A stretch of DNA of 64,000 nt from Pantoea cypripedii (GCF_002095535.1 NZ_MLJI01000001.1:2779832-2843831); one strand, 5' to 3'. Shown: positions 38,743 through 48,087, counted from the stretch's first letter. Translations and numbers: made by a program. The notes: generated from the letters alone by a model not told the origin.

Positions 38743-39303
38743 TTACGCTCCCTTGCCTGTCACAATTTTTTTATAAAGCGCTGGAACATCTTTTAAGGGT
38801 TGTTTACCCCGGTATTTTCCAAAACGCGAAGGCCTTTGGTAGAAATACCACTGTTCAATTCCATAAACCAACAATAACCAATAATCAGCAATGATTGACG
38901 CCTGCTGCTCAAGCGAATAATCCGTTAATTTCTCTTTGTCTAAATCGTAGGTATAATTTGCAGCCCAGCTAAAAGTCCCTCGCAAGCGGACCCATTGCCC
39001 GTGCTGATGCTGCCATACATGACCTAACTCATGAATGAAAACCCATTTATCAACCATATTTACTAAGGAAGATGAAAAATCCGAGCTGTAAATTTTTTTC
39101 CTGAACCATATCTCACCGTTAGGAGTCATAGCATAGTCAGGATTTTGCAGTCCAAAGGGAAGGTAACTGTCACAATGAATCCAGACTCGATTATAGGCAA
39201 TACTATGACCAAATACCTTCTGTGCCATAGCAATTTCCCCCAAAGTCATCAGACGCAGCGTTCCTTCTTCAATATCTGGTTTTTTCTGTTCGCCTATTAT
39301 CAT
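38743..39303 (-). CDS. Vgr/Rhs-associated zinc metallopeptidase-like protein (possible effector)
   Basis: The 186-residue protein carries a zincin motif: VFIHELGHVWQHQHG has HExxH followed by WQHQ. Other family phrases are VWIHCDSYLPFGLQNPD, AMTPNGEIWF and SLEQQASIIADYWLL. It resembles short proteins annotated as Vgr-related or 'type IV secretion protein Rhs' that occur beside T6SS genes. No secretion signal is seen. It would be a cargo effector or a trimmed domain; no VgrG, Rhs or other T6SS gene is in the window. The lipoprotein gene follows with no gap and DUF3606 lies upstream. The region is AT-richer than its surroundings. Catalysis and target are not known. Confidence 0.72.
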   Translation of the reverse strand: MIIGEQKKPDIEEGTLRLMTLGEIAMAQKVFGHSIAYNRVWIHCDSYLPFGLQNPDYAMTPNGEIWFRKKIYSSDFSSSLVNMVDKWVFIHELGHVWQHQHGQWVRLRGTFSWAANYTYDLDKEKLTDYSLEQQASIIADYWLLLVYGIEQWYFYQRPSRFGKYRGKQPLKDVPALYKKIVTGKGA

Positions 39304-39344
39304 CCCGATAATTCCCTATCCTTTAATCCGTTATTTGATGTAGT

Positions 39345-39365
39345 AAACCCCGCAGAGCGGGGTTT
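39345..39365 (-). terminator. Hairpin between the DUF3606 gene and the metallopeptidase gene
   Basis: AAACCCCGC-AGA-GCGGGGTTT is a perfect 9-bp stem 17 bp after the DUF3606 stop on the minus strand. The U-run is short (TTTACTAC), so it probably acts as a partial terminator and separates the small gene from the two genes beyond it. Confidence 0.65.
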
Positions 39366-39382
39366 CCAGGCAGAATGGACAC

Positions 39383-39559
39383 CTACTTACCGAGATACTG
39401 CTTAACTTTCTGACTATCTTTACCCACGTTTGCGACTGCGGTTCGTAATTGTGCGACGGAAACATCCAGGGTTTTAGTCCAATATTCGACTTCCCAGGTT
39501 TCACTGAGACGAATAACGCGTTTGTCTTCAGGTTGTCTTTTCTTCAAAGCATCAGTCAT
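39383..39559 (-). CDS. DUF3606-family small protein
   Basis: The 58-residue protein starts MTDALKKRQPEDKRVIRLSE and contains WEVEYWTKTLDVSVAQLRTA, the DUF3606 pattern (E-x-YW-x3-L-x-V...L). Members are small, often duplicated and of unknown function; some are stress-linked. The start was chosen for AGGAG 7 bp upstream; a frame continuing to 39616 adds 19 unrelated residues. It is upstream of the metallopeptidase/lipoprotein pair on the same strand but separated by a hairpin, so a shared role is uncertain. Confidence 0.8.
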   Translation of the reverse strand: MTDALKKRQPEDKRVIRLSETWEVEYWTKTLDVSVAQLRTAVANVGKDSQKVKQYLGK

Positions 39560-40084
39560 TTTACAGCTCCTGAGGTAAATTACGTGGCATAACGCCCCCT
39601 TCAGATCAGCAGCCACAACAGTGCTGGCTACCGGCGAAAATCCTAGGCAAATTCCTCATCGAGATCAAGGTATAGAAACTACACCAAAGTACAACAAGTC
39701 ATAATTATCATCGATAAGAAAATTTTTATCTTTGGATTCATGAACTCCCTGCTTTGTAAAGAAGGACCTGTGCCGACCACCTCTTAACCTGCCCCGTTTC
39801 GCAATGCCATTTCACCTGTTCGCCCCGTGGTTTCATCAAGGGATTCATCACGATAAGAACATCCTCTCCCTGACCTGAAATATCTTTATTTAATTAAAAA
39901 TCAAATGGATGAAAGTAGCCATCCTGTCAAAACCTGAGATCCTGTGTTTTGCGCGTCACGTCATAATTTGCAAAAAATGCTATTGATAATTCGCGTCGCG
40001 AAAAATAACATCACACCACTTGTTACATGAGGTAACAGTTTCACCAAACATCATTACCACAGGAATTATCACGGAGGATTTACC
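39560..40084 (+). promoter_or_regulatory. chiP regulatory region with NagC-type operator
   Basis: 525 bp with no gene recognised. TTCGCGTCGCGAA at 39990-40002 is a perfect 13-bp palindrome within ATAATTCGCGTCGCGAAAAA, matching NagC/Mlc operators. A -10-like GATAAT (39985-39990) overlaps it, so NagC would block the promoter until GlcNAc-6-P rises. TGTTAC-ATGAG-GTAACA (40021-40037) forms a leader hairpin. GGAGGATTT at 40074-40082 covers the ribosome-binding site and resembles the site that sRNA ChiX pairs with in E. coli and Serratia chiP. Confidence 0.75.
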
Positions 40085-41482
40085 ATGAACCGGACTCTTC
40101 GCACGCCACTGGCTACTGCTATTGCTTCCATTCTGGCTGTCACGGCATTGATTCCCTGCACCCCCGCACTGGCGGCAGGTTTTGTTGATGACTCATCTCT
40201 CAGCGGTTCTATTTTCTATTGGCAACGCCAGCGCGATCGTAAAGAGATGGATCCGCAGCATGGCAAGTACGGCCAATATGATGCCAACCTGCACCATGCT
40301 TCTGCCAATGCCAGCCTGGACTTCTCTTCCGGCTATCTGGCGAATTTTATTGGTCTCGATCTCGCCGCTTTTGGTGCGCTGGAGCTGACCAACAGCGGCC
40401 CGGCCGCCCCCAATGAAATCGGCTTCAGCGATGCCCGCACACGCTGGGATGAAAAATGGACCGGTGATAAGAGTGGGGCCAGCCTGTACAAGGCTGCACT
40501 GAAAACCAAATGGCAGGATAACTGGCTGCGTGCTGGTTATTTGCAACCAACTGGCCAGACGCTGCTGGCACCGCACTGGAGCTTCCTGCCAGGTACCTAC
40601 CGGGGCGTCGAAGCGGGAACCACCTTCGACTTTGCTGACAGCGGCGCGCTTTCCTTCTCCTGGATGTGGACCGATCAGTACAAAGCCCCGTGGTATCAGA
40701 ACATGTACAACTTCCGCAAAGCGGACGGCGAAACGGGCATTCCCTGGTTGCAATCCTTCGGTGCGAAGTATGACTTTAAAAACGACTTCATCCTGGAAGG
40801 CGCATATGGCCAGGCAGCAAATTACATGGATCAGTATTTTGCCAAAGCCTCATATCAGCTGCCGCTGGCCGGGTCACCGCTGCGTACCAGCTATCAATTT
40901 TACGGGGCCAAAGATCGCGAAAGCGGCGGTACCGAGAACGTTAACCATGTCTATGACGGTTTAGCCTGGCTACAGGCCATGACGCTGGGTTACACCCTGG
41001 GCGCTTTTGATTTCCGCCTCGAAGGAACCTGGGTCAAAGCCGAAGGTAATCAGGGCTTTTTCCTGCAACGTATGACGCCATCCTATGCCAGCTCGAATGG
41101 CCGCATGGATGTATGGTGGGATTCACGCTCTGACTGGAACGCCAACGGCGAGAAAGCGGTGTTTGCCGGCGTTATGGTTGATCTTGGCCACTGGCAATTA
41201 CCCGGCTGGCAGGCGGGTGGATCTTATGCCTATGGCTGGGATGCAAAACCCTCCACGAATCCCATCTACAACCAGCAGCAACGCCTGACGGAATCCGCGT
41301 GGAGTCTTGACCTGGTTTATACCCTGCAGGAAACACGCGCCAAAGGCACCCAGTTCAAACTGCATTACACCCAGTATGACAACCACAGCAATCTGCCCAG
41401 CTACAGCGGTGGCTACGGCAACATCTTCCAGGACGAGAAAGACATCAAATTTATGGTCATCGCGCCCTTTACCCTCTTTTGA
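40085..41482 (+). CDS. chiP: Chitoporin (OprD-family outer-membrane porin)
   Basis: ChiP lets chitooligosaccharides cross the outer membrane. The 465-residue protein has a signal peptide ending near residue 31 (PALAAGF). The mature start [20 protein letters not shown] is typical of ChiP (YbfM), followed by OprD-type strands ([20 protein letters not shown]) and a C-terminal Phe (IAPFTLF). The next gene is chitobiase, 48 bp on, so oligomers brought in by ChiP would be cut in the periplasm. In E. coli and Serratia a small lipoprotein gene, chiQ, follows chiP; it is missing here. NagC and probably ChiX control is read from the leader. Confidence 0.92.
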   Translation: MNRTLRTPLATAIASILAVTALIPCTPALAAGFVDDSSLSGSIFYWQRQRDRKEMDPQHGKYGQYDANLHHASANASLDFSSGYLANFIGLDLAAFGALELTNSGPAAPNEIGFSDARTRWDEKWTGDKSGASLYKAALKTKWQDNWLRAGYLQPTGQTLLAPHWSFLPGTYRGVEAGTTFDFADSGALSFSWMWTDQYKAPWYQNMYNFRKADGETGIPWLQSFGAKYDFKNDFILEGAYGQAANYMDQYFAKASYQLPLAGSPLRTSYQFYGAKDRESGGTENVNHVYDGLAWLQAMTLGYTLGAFDFRLEGTWVKAEGNQGFFLQRMTPSYASSNGRMDVWWDSRSDWNANGEKAVFAGVMVDLGHWQLPGWQAGGSYAYGWDAKPSTNPIYNQQQRLTESAWSLDLVYTLQETRAKGTQFKLHYTQYDNHSNLPSYSGGYGNIFQDEKDIKFMVIAPFTLF

Positions 41483-41530
41483 CCCTGAGCTGGCTGGAGC
41501 CAGAATTCATCCGCGCATAAGGATAACAGC

Positions 41531-44194
41531 ATGAAAAAATTGAAATTAAGCCTTCTGGCATTGAGCGTTATCGCGCTCGGTGCCTGCAAATCGGTACCAC
41601 AAACCCAGCAAGAGGTGGTGGATCAAATCAGCCAGTTTGGCGTGCAATACCAGGTAACCGATAATCAGGCCGCCAGCCACGGCGTGGATTGCGCCCAACT
41701 CGGCGCTGACTGGGCTTCCTGCAATCGCGCCACCATCAGGCTGACCAACCATGGCCCGGCCATCACCAGTAAAAACTGGGCGATTTATATGAGCAACGTG
41801 CATGAGACCCTGCGCGTCGATAGCGACCAGTTTAAGATGACCCATGTCGTCGGCGACTTAACCCGCCTGGAACCCACAGACAAATTCACCGGCTTTGCCG
41901 CGGGTGCCACTGTCGAGATCCCTATCGTTAACGAATACTGGCAGCTGTTTATCACCGATGTGATGCCGCGCTGGTACGTCACCGCAGAAGGGGCATCGCC
42001 AAAAATTATCAGCAGCACCGACACGGAAAATTTAACTGACTTCGTCCAGGCCTTTGGCGACCAGTGGAAGCGTGTGGCTGATGATAAGAATGTGCTGATG
42101 CAACCCAACAGCCGTTTCGCCAAAAATGCCGATATCAAATTGCTACCGGCAGCCACCCTGCGTGGGCAAATTACTCCGACGCCACGTTCGGTCCACATCC
42201 ATGCAGCTGATGTCGATCTGAGCAAGGGCGTGGTATTGCATCTCAATGCTCTGCCAGCGGACCAGGCTAATGCCGTGCAGCAGCGTTTTGCCCTGCTGGG
42301 GATCCCGCCAGATCCACAGGGCTATGGCATCGCAACCCACATTGACTCTCGCCGGTTCCACGGCGCAGAAGCGGTATCTGGCGCTTACCAGCTACGCATT
42401 ACCCCTCGTGGCACCGATATCGTGGGTTATGATGCGGCTGGCGCGTACTACGGCCTGATGTCGCTGCTCTCGCTGGTACCCGCCGAGGGCAAACCGGTTA
42501 TTGCCACGCTGGAAGCACAGGATGCGCCGCGTTTTGCCTATCGCGGGGCTTTCCTTGATGTGGCACGTAACTTCCACAGCAAACAGGCAGTATTGCGGAT
42601 GCTGGACCAGATGGCCGCATGGAAGATGAACAAATTCCACTTCCATCTCAGCGACGATGAAGGCTGGCGCATCGAAATCCCCGGTCTGCCGGAACTGACC
42701 AATGTCGGGAGCAAGCGCTGTCACGACCTGAGCGAACAACAATGCCTGGTGCCACAGTTGGGTTCCGGCCCGTTTAGCGATAATCATGGCAGTGGGTATT
42801 TCAGCCGCGCTGATTACATTGAAATCCTGAAGTATGCTAAAGCACGCAATATTGAAGTGATTCCGGAAATCGATATGCCTGCCCACGCCCGTGCCGCCGT
42901 CATCTCGATGGAAGCTCGCTATAACCGACTGATGGCAGCAGGCAAACCGCGCGCGGCGAGCGAATTCCGCCTGGTTGATCCGACGGACACCTCCAATACC
43001 ACGTCGGTACAGCTGTATGATCGTACCAGCTATCTCAATCCCTGCCTCGACTCCTCACAACGTTTTGTTGACAAAGTGATAGGTGAAATTCAACGCATGC
43101 ACCGCGAAGCCGGTCAGCCGCTGACGACCTGGCACTTTGGTGGTGACGAAGCGAAAAATATTCGTCTTGGCGCAGGTTACACCGATATAAAAAATCCTGA
43201 GGCAGGCAAAGGTATTCTCGATCAAAGCCAACAAGACAAGCCCTGGGCTAAATCACAGGTCTGCCAGGCATTGGTGAAATCCGGCAAAGTGCAGGACCTG
43301 GAACATTTGCCAAGCCACTTTGCGCTGGAAGTCAGCCAGTTGGTGAAAGCGCATGGTATTCCGGTGATGCAGGCGTGGCAGGATGGTTTGAAAGATGCCA
43401 CCAACGCCCATGCGTTCGCCACCTCACGCACCCGCGTTAACTTCTGGGACACCTTGTACTGGGGCGGTTTCGACAGCGCCAATGACTGGACACAAAAAGA
43501 TTACGATGTGGTGATCTCCAATCCAGATTACGTCTACATGGACTTTCCCTATGAGGTCAACCCGCTGGAACGCGGCTATTACTGGGGGACACGTTTTAGT
43601 GATGAGCGCAAAATGTTCAGCTTCGCACCGGATAACCTGCCGCAAAATGCTGAGACCTCAGTCGATCGCGATGGCAATCCTTTCGCCACAACGTCGGACA
43701 AGCCGTGGGGTGGCGCATATGGCCTCTCTGCCCAGCTGTGGAGCGAAACCGTGCGCACCGATCAGCAGATGGAATATATGATTTTCCCGCGTCTGTTAGC
43801 GGTTGCTGAACGTGGCTGGCATCGCGCCAGTTGGGAGCTGGATTATCAGCAGGGCCGCAGCTTTAAAGGCGGTGAAACCCACCATGTCAACCAGGCACAG
43901 CTCACTGGCGACTGGCAGCGTTTTGCCAATCTGCTGGGCCAGCGCGAACTGGGCAAACTGGATAAAGCCGGTATCCATTACCGTCTCCCTGTCCCTGGCG
44001 CGCGCATCAATGCTGGCAGGCTGGAAATGAACATCGCCCTGCCGGGTCTGCCGCTGCAATACAGCCTGGATAATGGCAACAGCTGGATTGACTATCACCC
44101 ACAGGCACAGCCGACCATTGCCACAGGCGATAAGGTGATGGTGCGTAGCCTGAGTCTGGATGGAAAAAGAGTGAGCCGCAGCGAAAGCCTGTAA
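41531..44194 (+). CDS. chb: Chitobiase (beta-N-acetylhexosaminidase, GH20), lipoprotein
   Basis: Chitobiase hydrolyses chitobiose and longer oligomers from the non-reducing end to GlcNAc. The 887-residue protein is close in size to Serratia chitobiase (885). Lipoprotein signal MKKLKLSLLALSVIALGAC (lipobox LGAC, Cys19); CHB_HEX carbohydrate-binding domain (about 30-190); GH20b domain (about 200-330); GH20 catalytic barrel (about 335-780) with HFGGDEAKN, where Asp539-Glu540 are the catalytic pair at the same numbers as in Serratia; and a C-terminal Ig-like domain. ATAAGGATAACAGC precedes the ATG. It forms an operon with chiP, as in the Serratia chiPQ-ctb unit but without chiQ. Confidence 0.94.
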   Translation: MKKLKLSLLALSVIALGACKSVPQTQQEVVDQISQFGVQYQVTDNQAASHGVDCAQLGADWASCNRATIRLTNHGPAITSKNWAIYMSNVHETLRVDSDQFKMTHVVGDLTRLEPTDKFTGFAAGATVEIPIVNEYWQLFITDVMPRWYVTAEGASPKIISSTDTENLTDFVQAFGDQWKRVADDKNVLMQPNSRFAKNADIKLLPAATLRGQITPTPRSVHIHAADVDLSKGVVLHLNALPADQANAVQQRFALLGIPPDPQGYGIATHIDSRRFHGAEAVSGAYQLRITPRGTDIVGYDAAGAYYGLMSLLSLVPAEGKPVIATLEAQDAPRFAYRGAFLDVARNFHSKQAVLRMLDQMAAWKMNKFHFHLSDDEGWRIEIPGLPELTNVGSKRCHDLSEQQCLVPQLGSGPFSDNHGSGYFSRADYIEILKYAKARNIEVIPEIDMPAHARAAVISMEARYNRLMAAGKPRAASEFRLVDPTDTSNTTSVQLYDRTSYLNPCLDSSQRFVDKVIGEIQRMHREAGQPLTTWHFGGDEAKNIRLGAGYTDIKNPEAGKGILDQSQQDKPWAKSQVCQALVKSGKVQDLEHLPSHFALEVSQLVKAHGIPVMQAWQDGLKDATNAHAFATSRTRVNFWDTLYWGGFDSANDWTQKDYDVVISNPDYVYMDFPYEVNPLERGYYWGTRFSDERKMFSFAPDNLPQNAETSVDRDGNPFATTSDKPWGGAYGLSAQLWSETVRTDQQMEYMIFPRLLAVAERGWHRASWELDYQQGRSFKGGETHHVNQAQLTGDWQRFANLLGQRELGKLDKAGIHYRLPVPGARINAGRLEMNIALPGLPLQYSLDNGNSWIDYHPQAQPTIATGDKVMVRSLSLDGKRVSRSESL

Positions 44195-44531
44195 TCGAAT
44201 AAATTGCGCTGGATCATTTCAGACCACTGACGCACTCAATCGTCATAACTGATTCAGCGCAAATAACATCCCGGATGTTGAATGGCAAAAAAGGAGGTGG
44301 CGCAACAAATAACTCAAAATAGTTATTAGCGTTAATATAATAAGACCGGGTAAATCAAATTATATTGCGCGCAGGCTGAGTCCCCTGCGCGCTTTTTTAT
44401 TTGAAATTAATAAATAAATTCAAAATGAGAGCAACATCACTGTTGCTTGATTAATATCAAACTATGAGCGGGTAAAAAACGGCCTAATTTCATTCCGGAC
44501 CTGAAGAATATAATTAAATCCGGCAGACACA
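44195..44531 (+). other. Intergenic region after chb with a perfect -10 box and a strong terminator
   Basis: 337 bp without a supported protein gene. AATAACT-CAAAAT-AGTTATT (44309-44328) is an inverted repeat. TATAAT at 44336-44341 is a perfect -10, with only a weak -35 (CTCAAA at 44313). The terminator starts 25 bp further on. A transcript of about 50 nt (roughly 44348-44398) is possible. Otherwise the terminator simply ends chb. Confidence 0.4.
44367..44398 (+). terminator. Rho-independent terminator downstream of chb
   Basis: GCGCGCAGG (44367-44375), loop CTGAGTCC, CCTGCGCGC (44384-44392), then TTTTTT. It has a strong GC stem with a six-base U-run on the plus strand, 173 bp after the chb stop. 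Confidence 0.88.
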
Positions 44532-44735
44532 ATGAAATTAAAATTACTCAGTTTTATTCCGCATGCACATAAATGGCGCAATATTCAGATCTCACGTAAA
44601 GGCGCAGTTTCCCCCTCTGGTCGTCACTACCATTCCACGCATGTCCAGGCACATTGCAAAGGATGCGGCGAGCGTATTCATCGGGTTTATTACCGTGATA
44701 TCAGTGATGCGGAAGCACGCCGCTGGTTAGGATAA
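44532..44735 (+). CDS. Small basic protein with CxxC and clustered His, unknown function
   Basis: The 67-residue frame starts MKLKLLSFIPHAHKWRNIQI and contains THVQAHCKGCGERIHRVYY. The CxxC plus His pairs before and after it could make a small zinc-ribbon-like site, but only one CxxC is present. The protein is basic and rich in His and Arg. No family was recognised. The RBS is weak and AT-rich DNA precedes it, so expression is uncertain. It lies alone between the chb terminator and the AEC transporter. A real small gene is favoured by the non-random His/Cys pattern. Confidence 0.5.
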   Translation: MKLKLLSFIPHAHKWRNIQISRKGAVSPSGRHYHSTHVQAHCKGCGERIHRVYYRDISDAEARRWLG

Positions 44736-44821
44736 TCAGACAGATATCAGCGGATTGTATGTTGCAGAGATGTTATGGCGTGGTAATCTGCCCCTATTAA
44801 CCTCTTGCCCATATCACTGCG

Positions 44822-45781
44822 ATGCCTGATCTATTAACCACATTGAGTCACCAGATTTACCTCTCAGCCCCATTATTTATTCTTATTTTTCTCGGTTATT
44901 GCCTGACGCGTTTTGGCAAATGGCCCGCCAGTATCAGTGAAGGGATGAACCGTTTTGTGTTCAATGTGGCCCTGCCCTGCATGCTGTTTGATGTGATGAG
45001 TGATTTCTACAAAAGCCCGCCGGTGGATTTTCGTCTGCTGCTGGCATTTTTTGGCAGCTGCTTGCTGGTGTTTATTGCCGGACGCGTGATCGCAGCAAAA
45101 GTGTTCCGGCTGGAAAGTATTGCTGGATCTGTGTTTGCGCTGGGCGGTATTTTTTCCAACAACGTGATGCTGGGCATTCCGATTGCCACCGTGTTGCTGG
45201 GTGAGCAGGCGCTGCCATCGGTGGCGCTGGTGCTGGTGTTTAATAGCCTGATCCTCTGGACCCTGCTGACAGTGTCGGTGGAGTGGTCAAAGCATGGCAG
45301 CTTCTCGGTGCAGGGGCTTGGCCGCACGCTGATTAGCGTACTGAAAAACCCGCTGATTATCGGCATCCTGAGTGGTACGGCCTGGAGTTTCCTGCAACGA
45401 CCGCTGCCGCTGATTGCGGCACACCCCATTGATCTGCTCGGCTCCATTGCTGCACCGCTGTCGCTGGTGACGCTTGGCATGAGCCTGGCGCACTATCGGG
45501 TGCGTGATGGTCTGAAGGAGAGTTACAGCATCTGCCTGCTGAAGCTGATTGTGCAGCCGATGTGCATCTGGGCGATCGCCTGGCTGACCGATTTACCGGC
45601 GCTGGAAAGTAAAGTGGTGGTGTTGCTGGGATCGATGGCGGTGGGCGTCAATGTCTACCTGATGTCGCAAAAATTTCAGGTGCTGACCGGCCCGGCTGCG
45701 GCCAGTATGTTGTTTTCCACGCTGTTTGCGGCGGTAACCACCCCGGTATGGATGATGCTGATGACGCTGGCCGGGTACTGA
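44822..45781 (+). CDS. AEC-family (auxin efflux carrier-like) transporter
   Basis: The 319-residue protein has about ten membrane helices in two five-helix repeats. The helix-2 phrase MNRFVFNVALPCMLFDVMSD and the cross-over motif FSNNVMLGIPIATVLLGEQA are typical of bacterial AEC proteins. These carry small organic acids (malonate, malate) or peptides outward or inward; the substrate cannot be told here. It is monocistronic and convergent with ahpF, with a shared terminator hairpin between them. Confidence 0.88.
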   Translation: MPDLLTTLSHQIYLSAPLFILIFLGYCLTRFGKWPASISEGMNRFVFNVALPCMLFDVMSDFYKSPPVDFRLLLAFFGSCLLVFIAGRVIAAKVFRLESIAGSVFALGGIFSNNVMLGIPIATVLLGEQALPSVALVLVFNSLILWTLLTVSVEWSKHGSFSVQGLGRTLISVLKNPLIIGILSGTAWSFLQRPLPLIAAHPIDLLGSIAAPLSLVTLGMSLAHYRVRDGLKESYSICLLKLIVQPMCIWAIAWLTDLPALESKVVVLLGSMAVGVNVYLMSQKFQVLTGPAAASMLFSTLFAAVTTPVWMMLMTLAGY

Positions 45782-45786
45782 CGTGC

Positions 45787-45818
45787 AAAAAAAAGCCCTG
45801 CAACACAGGTTGCAGGGC
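45787..45818 (-). terminator. Terminator of ahpCF (possibly bidirectional)
   Basis: GCCCTGCAAC (45795-45804), loop ACAG, GTTGCAGGGC (45809-45818). The eight A at 45787-45794 give the U-tract for the minus-strand ahpF transcript. On the plus strand GTTTG follows, so it may also slow transcription from the AEC gene. Confidence 0.9.
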
Positions 45819-45842
45819 GTTTGCGTGGCTATCGCAACAAAA

Positions 45843-47411
45843 TTATTCAGCCAGGTTGGTGCGGATCAAGTAATCAAACGCACTCAGTGAGGCTTTGGCA
45901 CCTTCACCGCTGGCAATGATGATCTGCTTGTACGGTACCGTGGTGCAGTCACCCGCCGCGAACACGCCTTTCAGGCTGGTTTCGCATTTCGCATCAATGA
46001 TGATCTCACCCATGCGGTTGCGCTCAACAGCACCTTCCAGCCAGGTGGTATTTGGCAGCAGGCCGATCTGTACAAAGATGCCGCTCAGCGCGATTTCATG
46101 GCTATTCTGGTTGGTGCGATCGGTATAAACCAGGCCGGTCACTTTGCTGCCATCGCCTTTCACTTCTGTGGTCTGTGCGTTAAGGATCACATCCACGTTT
46201 TTCAGGCTACGCAATTTGTCCTGCAATACCTTGTCAGCACGCATTTCGCTGGCGAATTCCAGCAGGGTGACGTGCTCAACGATACCCGCCAGGTCGATGG
46301 CCGCTTCAACACCCGAGTTACCGCCACCGATAACTGCCGTGCGCTTACCTTTAAACAGCGGACCGTCACAGTGCGGGCAATAGGTGACGCCTTTGGTGCG
46401 ATACTCTTCTTCACCCGGCACACCCATATTGCGCCAGCGAGCTCCGGTCGCCAGGATGATGCTGCGTGATTTCAGCACCGCGCCAGAAGCGGTTTCAATC
46501 GCATGCAGACCGCCCTCTTTGGCTGCCGGGATCAGTTTGATCGCGCTCTGGGTATCAATCACATCAACATCGTAATCATCAACGTGGGCACGCAGTGAGC
46601 CAGCCAGCTTCGCACCTTCGGTTTTCGGTACGGAGATGTAGTTTTCAATGTCCACGGTATCCAGTACCTGGCCACCAAAACGCTCACCCATCAGACCGGT
46701 ACGAATACCTTTACGTGCCGAGTAAATCGCTGCAGCTGCACCCGCCGGGCCGCTACCGACGATCAGCACTTCGTATGCATCACGTTTATTCAGTTCTTCC
46801 GCCGCACGTTTGTCCGCGTTGGTGTCCACTTTACCGACGATTTCCGCCAGGCTCATACGGCCCTGACCAAACTCTTTGCCGTTCAGATAGACCGCCGGAA
46901 CGCCCATCACGTTACGTTCGGTAATTTCGTTCTGGAACATGCCACCGTCAATCGCCGTATGGCTGACGTTTGGATTGAGGATGGCCATCAGGTTCAACGC
47001 CTGAACCACATCCGGACAGTTGTGGCATGACAGAGAATAATAAGTTTCGAAATGGAACTCGCCTTCAAGCTGAGCCACTTGCTCCAGCAGGCTTTGCGCT
47101 TCTTTCGAAGGGTGTCCACCGGTCTGCAACAGTGCCAGTACCAGTGAAGTAAATTCATGGCCCATTGGCGAACCGGCAAAACGCGGGCCGCTGTGGCTGC
47201 CAGGGTTGGTAATCAGAAATGAAGGCTTACGCACCGGACGATCATTCTCTTCGCGGAAGCTGACTTTGTCAGACAGAGTCGCGATATCAGCCAGCAGGGT
47301 CCGAATCTCTGCGGATTTGGCGCCATCATCCAGTGTGGCAATTAACTCAACCGGTTTCGTTAATTTCTCAAGGTAAGCCTTGAGTTGGGTTTTTAAGTTG
47401 GTGTCGAGCAT
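45843..47411 (-). CDS. ahpF: Alkyl hydroperoxide reductase subunit F
   Basis: AhpF is the NADH-dependent flavoprotein that re-reduces AhpC. It has 522 residues. The N-terminal thioredoxin-like domain has Cys129-x2-Cys132 (SCHNCPDVV). The thioredoxin-reductase-like part has the FAD motif [21 protein letters not shown], the redox pair Cys345-x2-Cys348 (YCPHCDGP), and the NADH motif [13 protein letters not shown]. All four redox cysteines are at the E. coli positions. It lies 78 bp after ahpC, with a hairpin between that probably lowers its expression relative to ahpC. Confidence 0.97.
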   Translation of the reverse strand: MLDTNLKTQLKAYLEKLTKPVELIATLDDGAKSAEIRTLLADIATLSDKVSFREENDRPVRKPSFLITNPGSHSGPRFAGSPMGHEFTSLVLALLQTGGHPSKEAQSLLEQVAQLEGEFHFETYYSLSCHNCPDVVQALNLMAILNPNVSHTAIDGGMFQNEITERNVMGVPAVYLNGKEFGQGRMSLAEIVGKVDTNADKRAAEELNKRDAYEVLIVGSGPAGAAAAIYSARKGIRTGLMGERFGGQVLDTVDIENYISVPKTEGAKLAGSLRAHVDDYDVDVIDTQSAIKLIPAAKEGGLHAIETASGAVLKSRSIILATGARWRNMGVPGEEEYRTKGVTYCPHCDGPLFKGKRTAVIGGGNSGVEAAIDLAGIVEHVTLLEFASEMRADKVLQDKLRSLKNVDVILNAQTTEVKGDGSKVTGLVYTDRTNQNSHEIALSGIFVQIGLLPNTTWLEGAVERNRMGEIIIDAKCETSLKGVFAAGDCTTVPYKQIIIASGEGAKASLSAFDYLIRTNLAE

Positions 47412-47433
47412 AATGAGTTCCTGTTGCTGGTCG

Positions 47434-47460
47434 AAAAATCGGGTGCCGTAGCACCCGATT
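47434..47460 (-). terminator. Attenuator-like hairpin between ahpC and ahpF
   Basis: AATCGGGTGC (47437-47446), loop CGTA, GCACCCGATT (47451-47460). On the minus strand the stem is followed by TTTTCG, a short U-run. Placed between ahpC and ahpF, it fits partial termination that leaves more AhpC than AhpF, or protection of the ahpC 3' end. Confidence 0.75.
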
Positions 47461-47489
47461 GGAGAAACATCGAAGGGCTGCGTGGTGGC

Positions 47490-48053
47490 TTAGATTTTGC
47501 CAACCAGGTCCAGTGATGGAGCCAGAGTCGCGTCGCCTTCCTGCCATTTAGCCGGGCAAACTTCACCTGGGTGAGAAGCAACGTACTGAGCCGCTTTCAC
47601 TTTACGCAGCAGGTCAGAGGCGTCACGGCCAATGCCTTCAGCAGTGATTTCGATAGCCTGGATGATACCTTCCGGGTCAACGATGAAAGTACCACGATCG
47701 GCCAGGCCTTCAGCTTCACGCATGATTTCAAAGTTACGGGTCAGTGCACCAGTCGGGTCGCCGATCATCGCATATTTGATTTTAGCGATGGTTTCAGAAG
47801 AACCGTGCCAAGCTTTGTGGGTAAAGTGGGTGTCAGTAGAAACAGAGTAGATATCTACGCCCAGTTTCTGGAATTCTTCGTGATGATCAGCCACGTCGCC
47901 CAGTTCGGTAGGGCATACGAAGGTAAAGTCAGCTGGGTAGAAGAAGAAAACACTCCATTTACCCTCAACGTCTTTCTCGGTTACGTCGATAAATTCGCCG
48001 TTTTTGAATGCTGCGTTTTTGAACGGTTTAATTTTGGTATTAATGATAGACAT
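47490..48053 (-). CDS. ahpC: Alkyl hydroperoxide reductase subunit C (peroxiredoxin)
   Basis: AhpC reduces hydrogen peroxide, organic peroxides and peroxynitrite; it is a typical two-Cys peroxiredoxin forming decamers. It has 187 residues as in E. coli, with peroxidatic Cys47 in [11 protein letters not shown] and resolving Cys166 in [18 protein letters not shown] lies ahead of the ATG. An OxyR-type operator lies 59-95 bp upstream, so induction by peroxide is expected. It is first in the ahpCF operon. Confidence 0.98.
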   Translation of the reverse strand: MSIINTKIKPFKNAAFKNGEFIDVTEKDVEGKWSVFFFYPADFTFVCPTELGDVADHHEEFQKLGVDIYSVSTDTHFTHKAWHGSSETIAKIKYAMIGDPTGALTRNFEIMREAEGLADRGTFIVDPEGIIQAIEITAEGIGRDASDLLRKVKAAQYVASHPGEVCPAKWQEGDATLAPSLDLVGKI

Positions 48054-48087
48054 CGGGTGACCTCCGTTAAAAGATGTGATGCAGGTT

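Noticed and set aside
44282..44329. A 15-codon frame (MAKKEVAQQITQNSY) after chb
   Set aside because: It has no RBS upstream; its own AGGAGG lies inside the frame; too short and without support.
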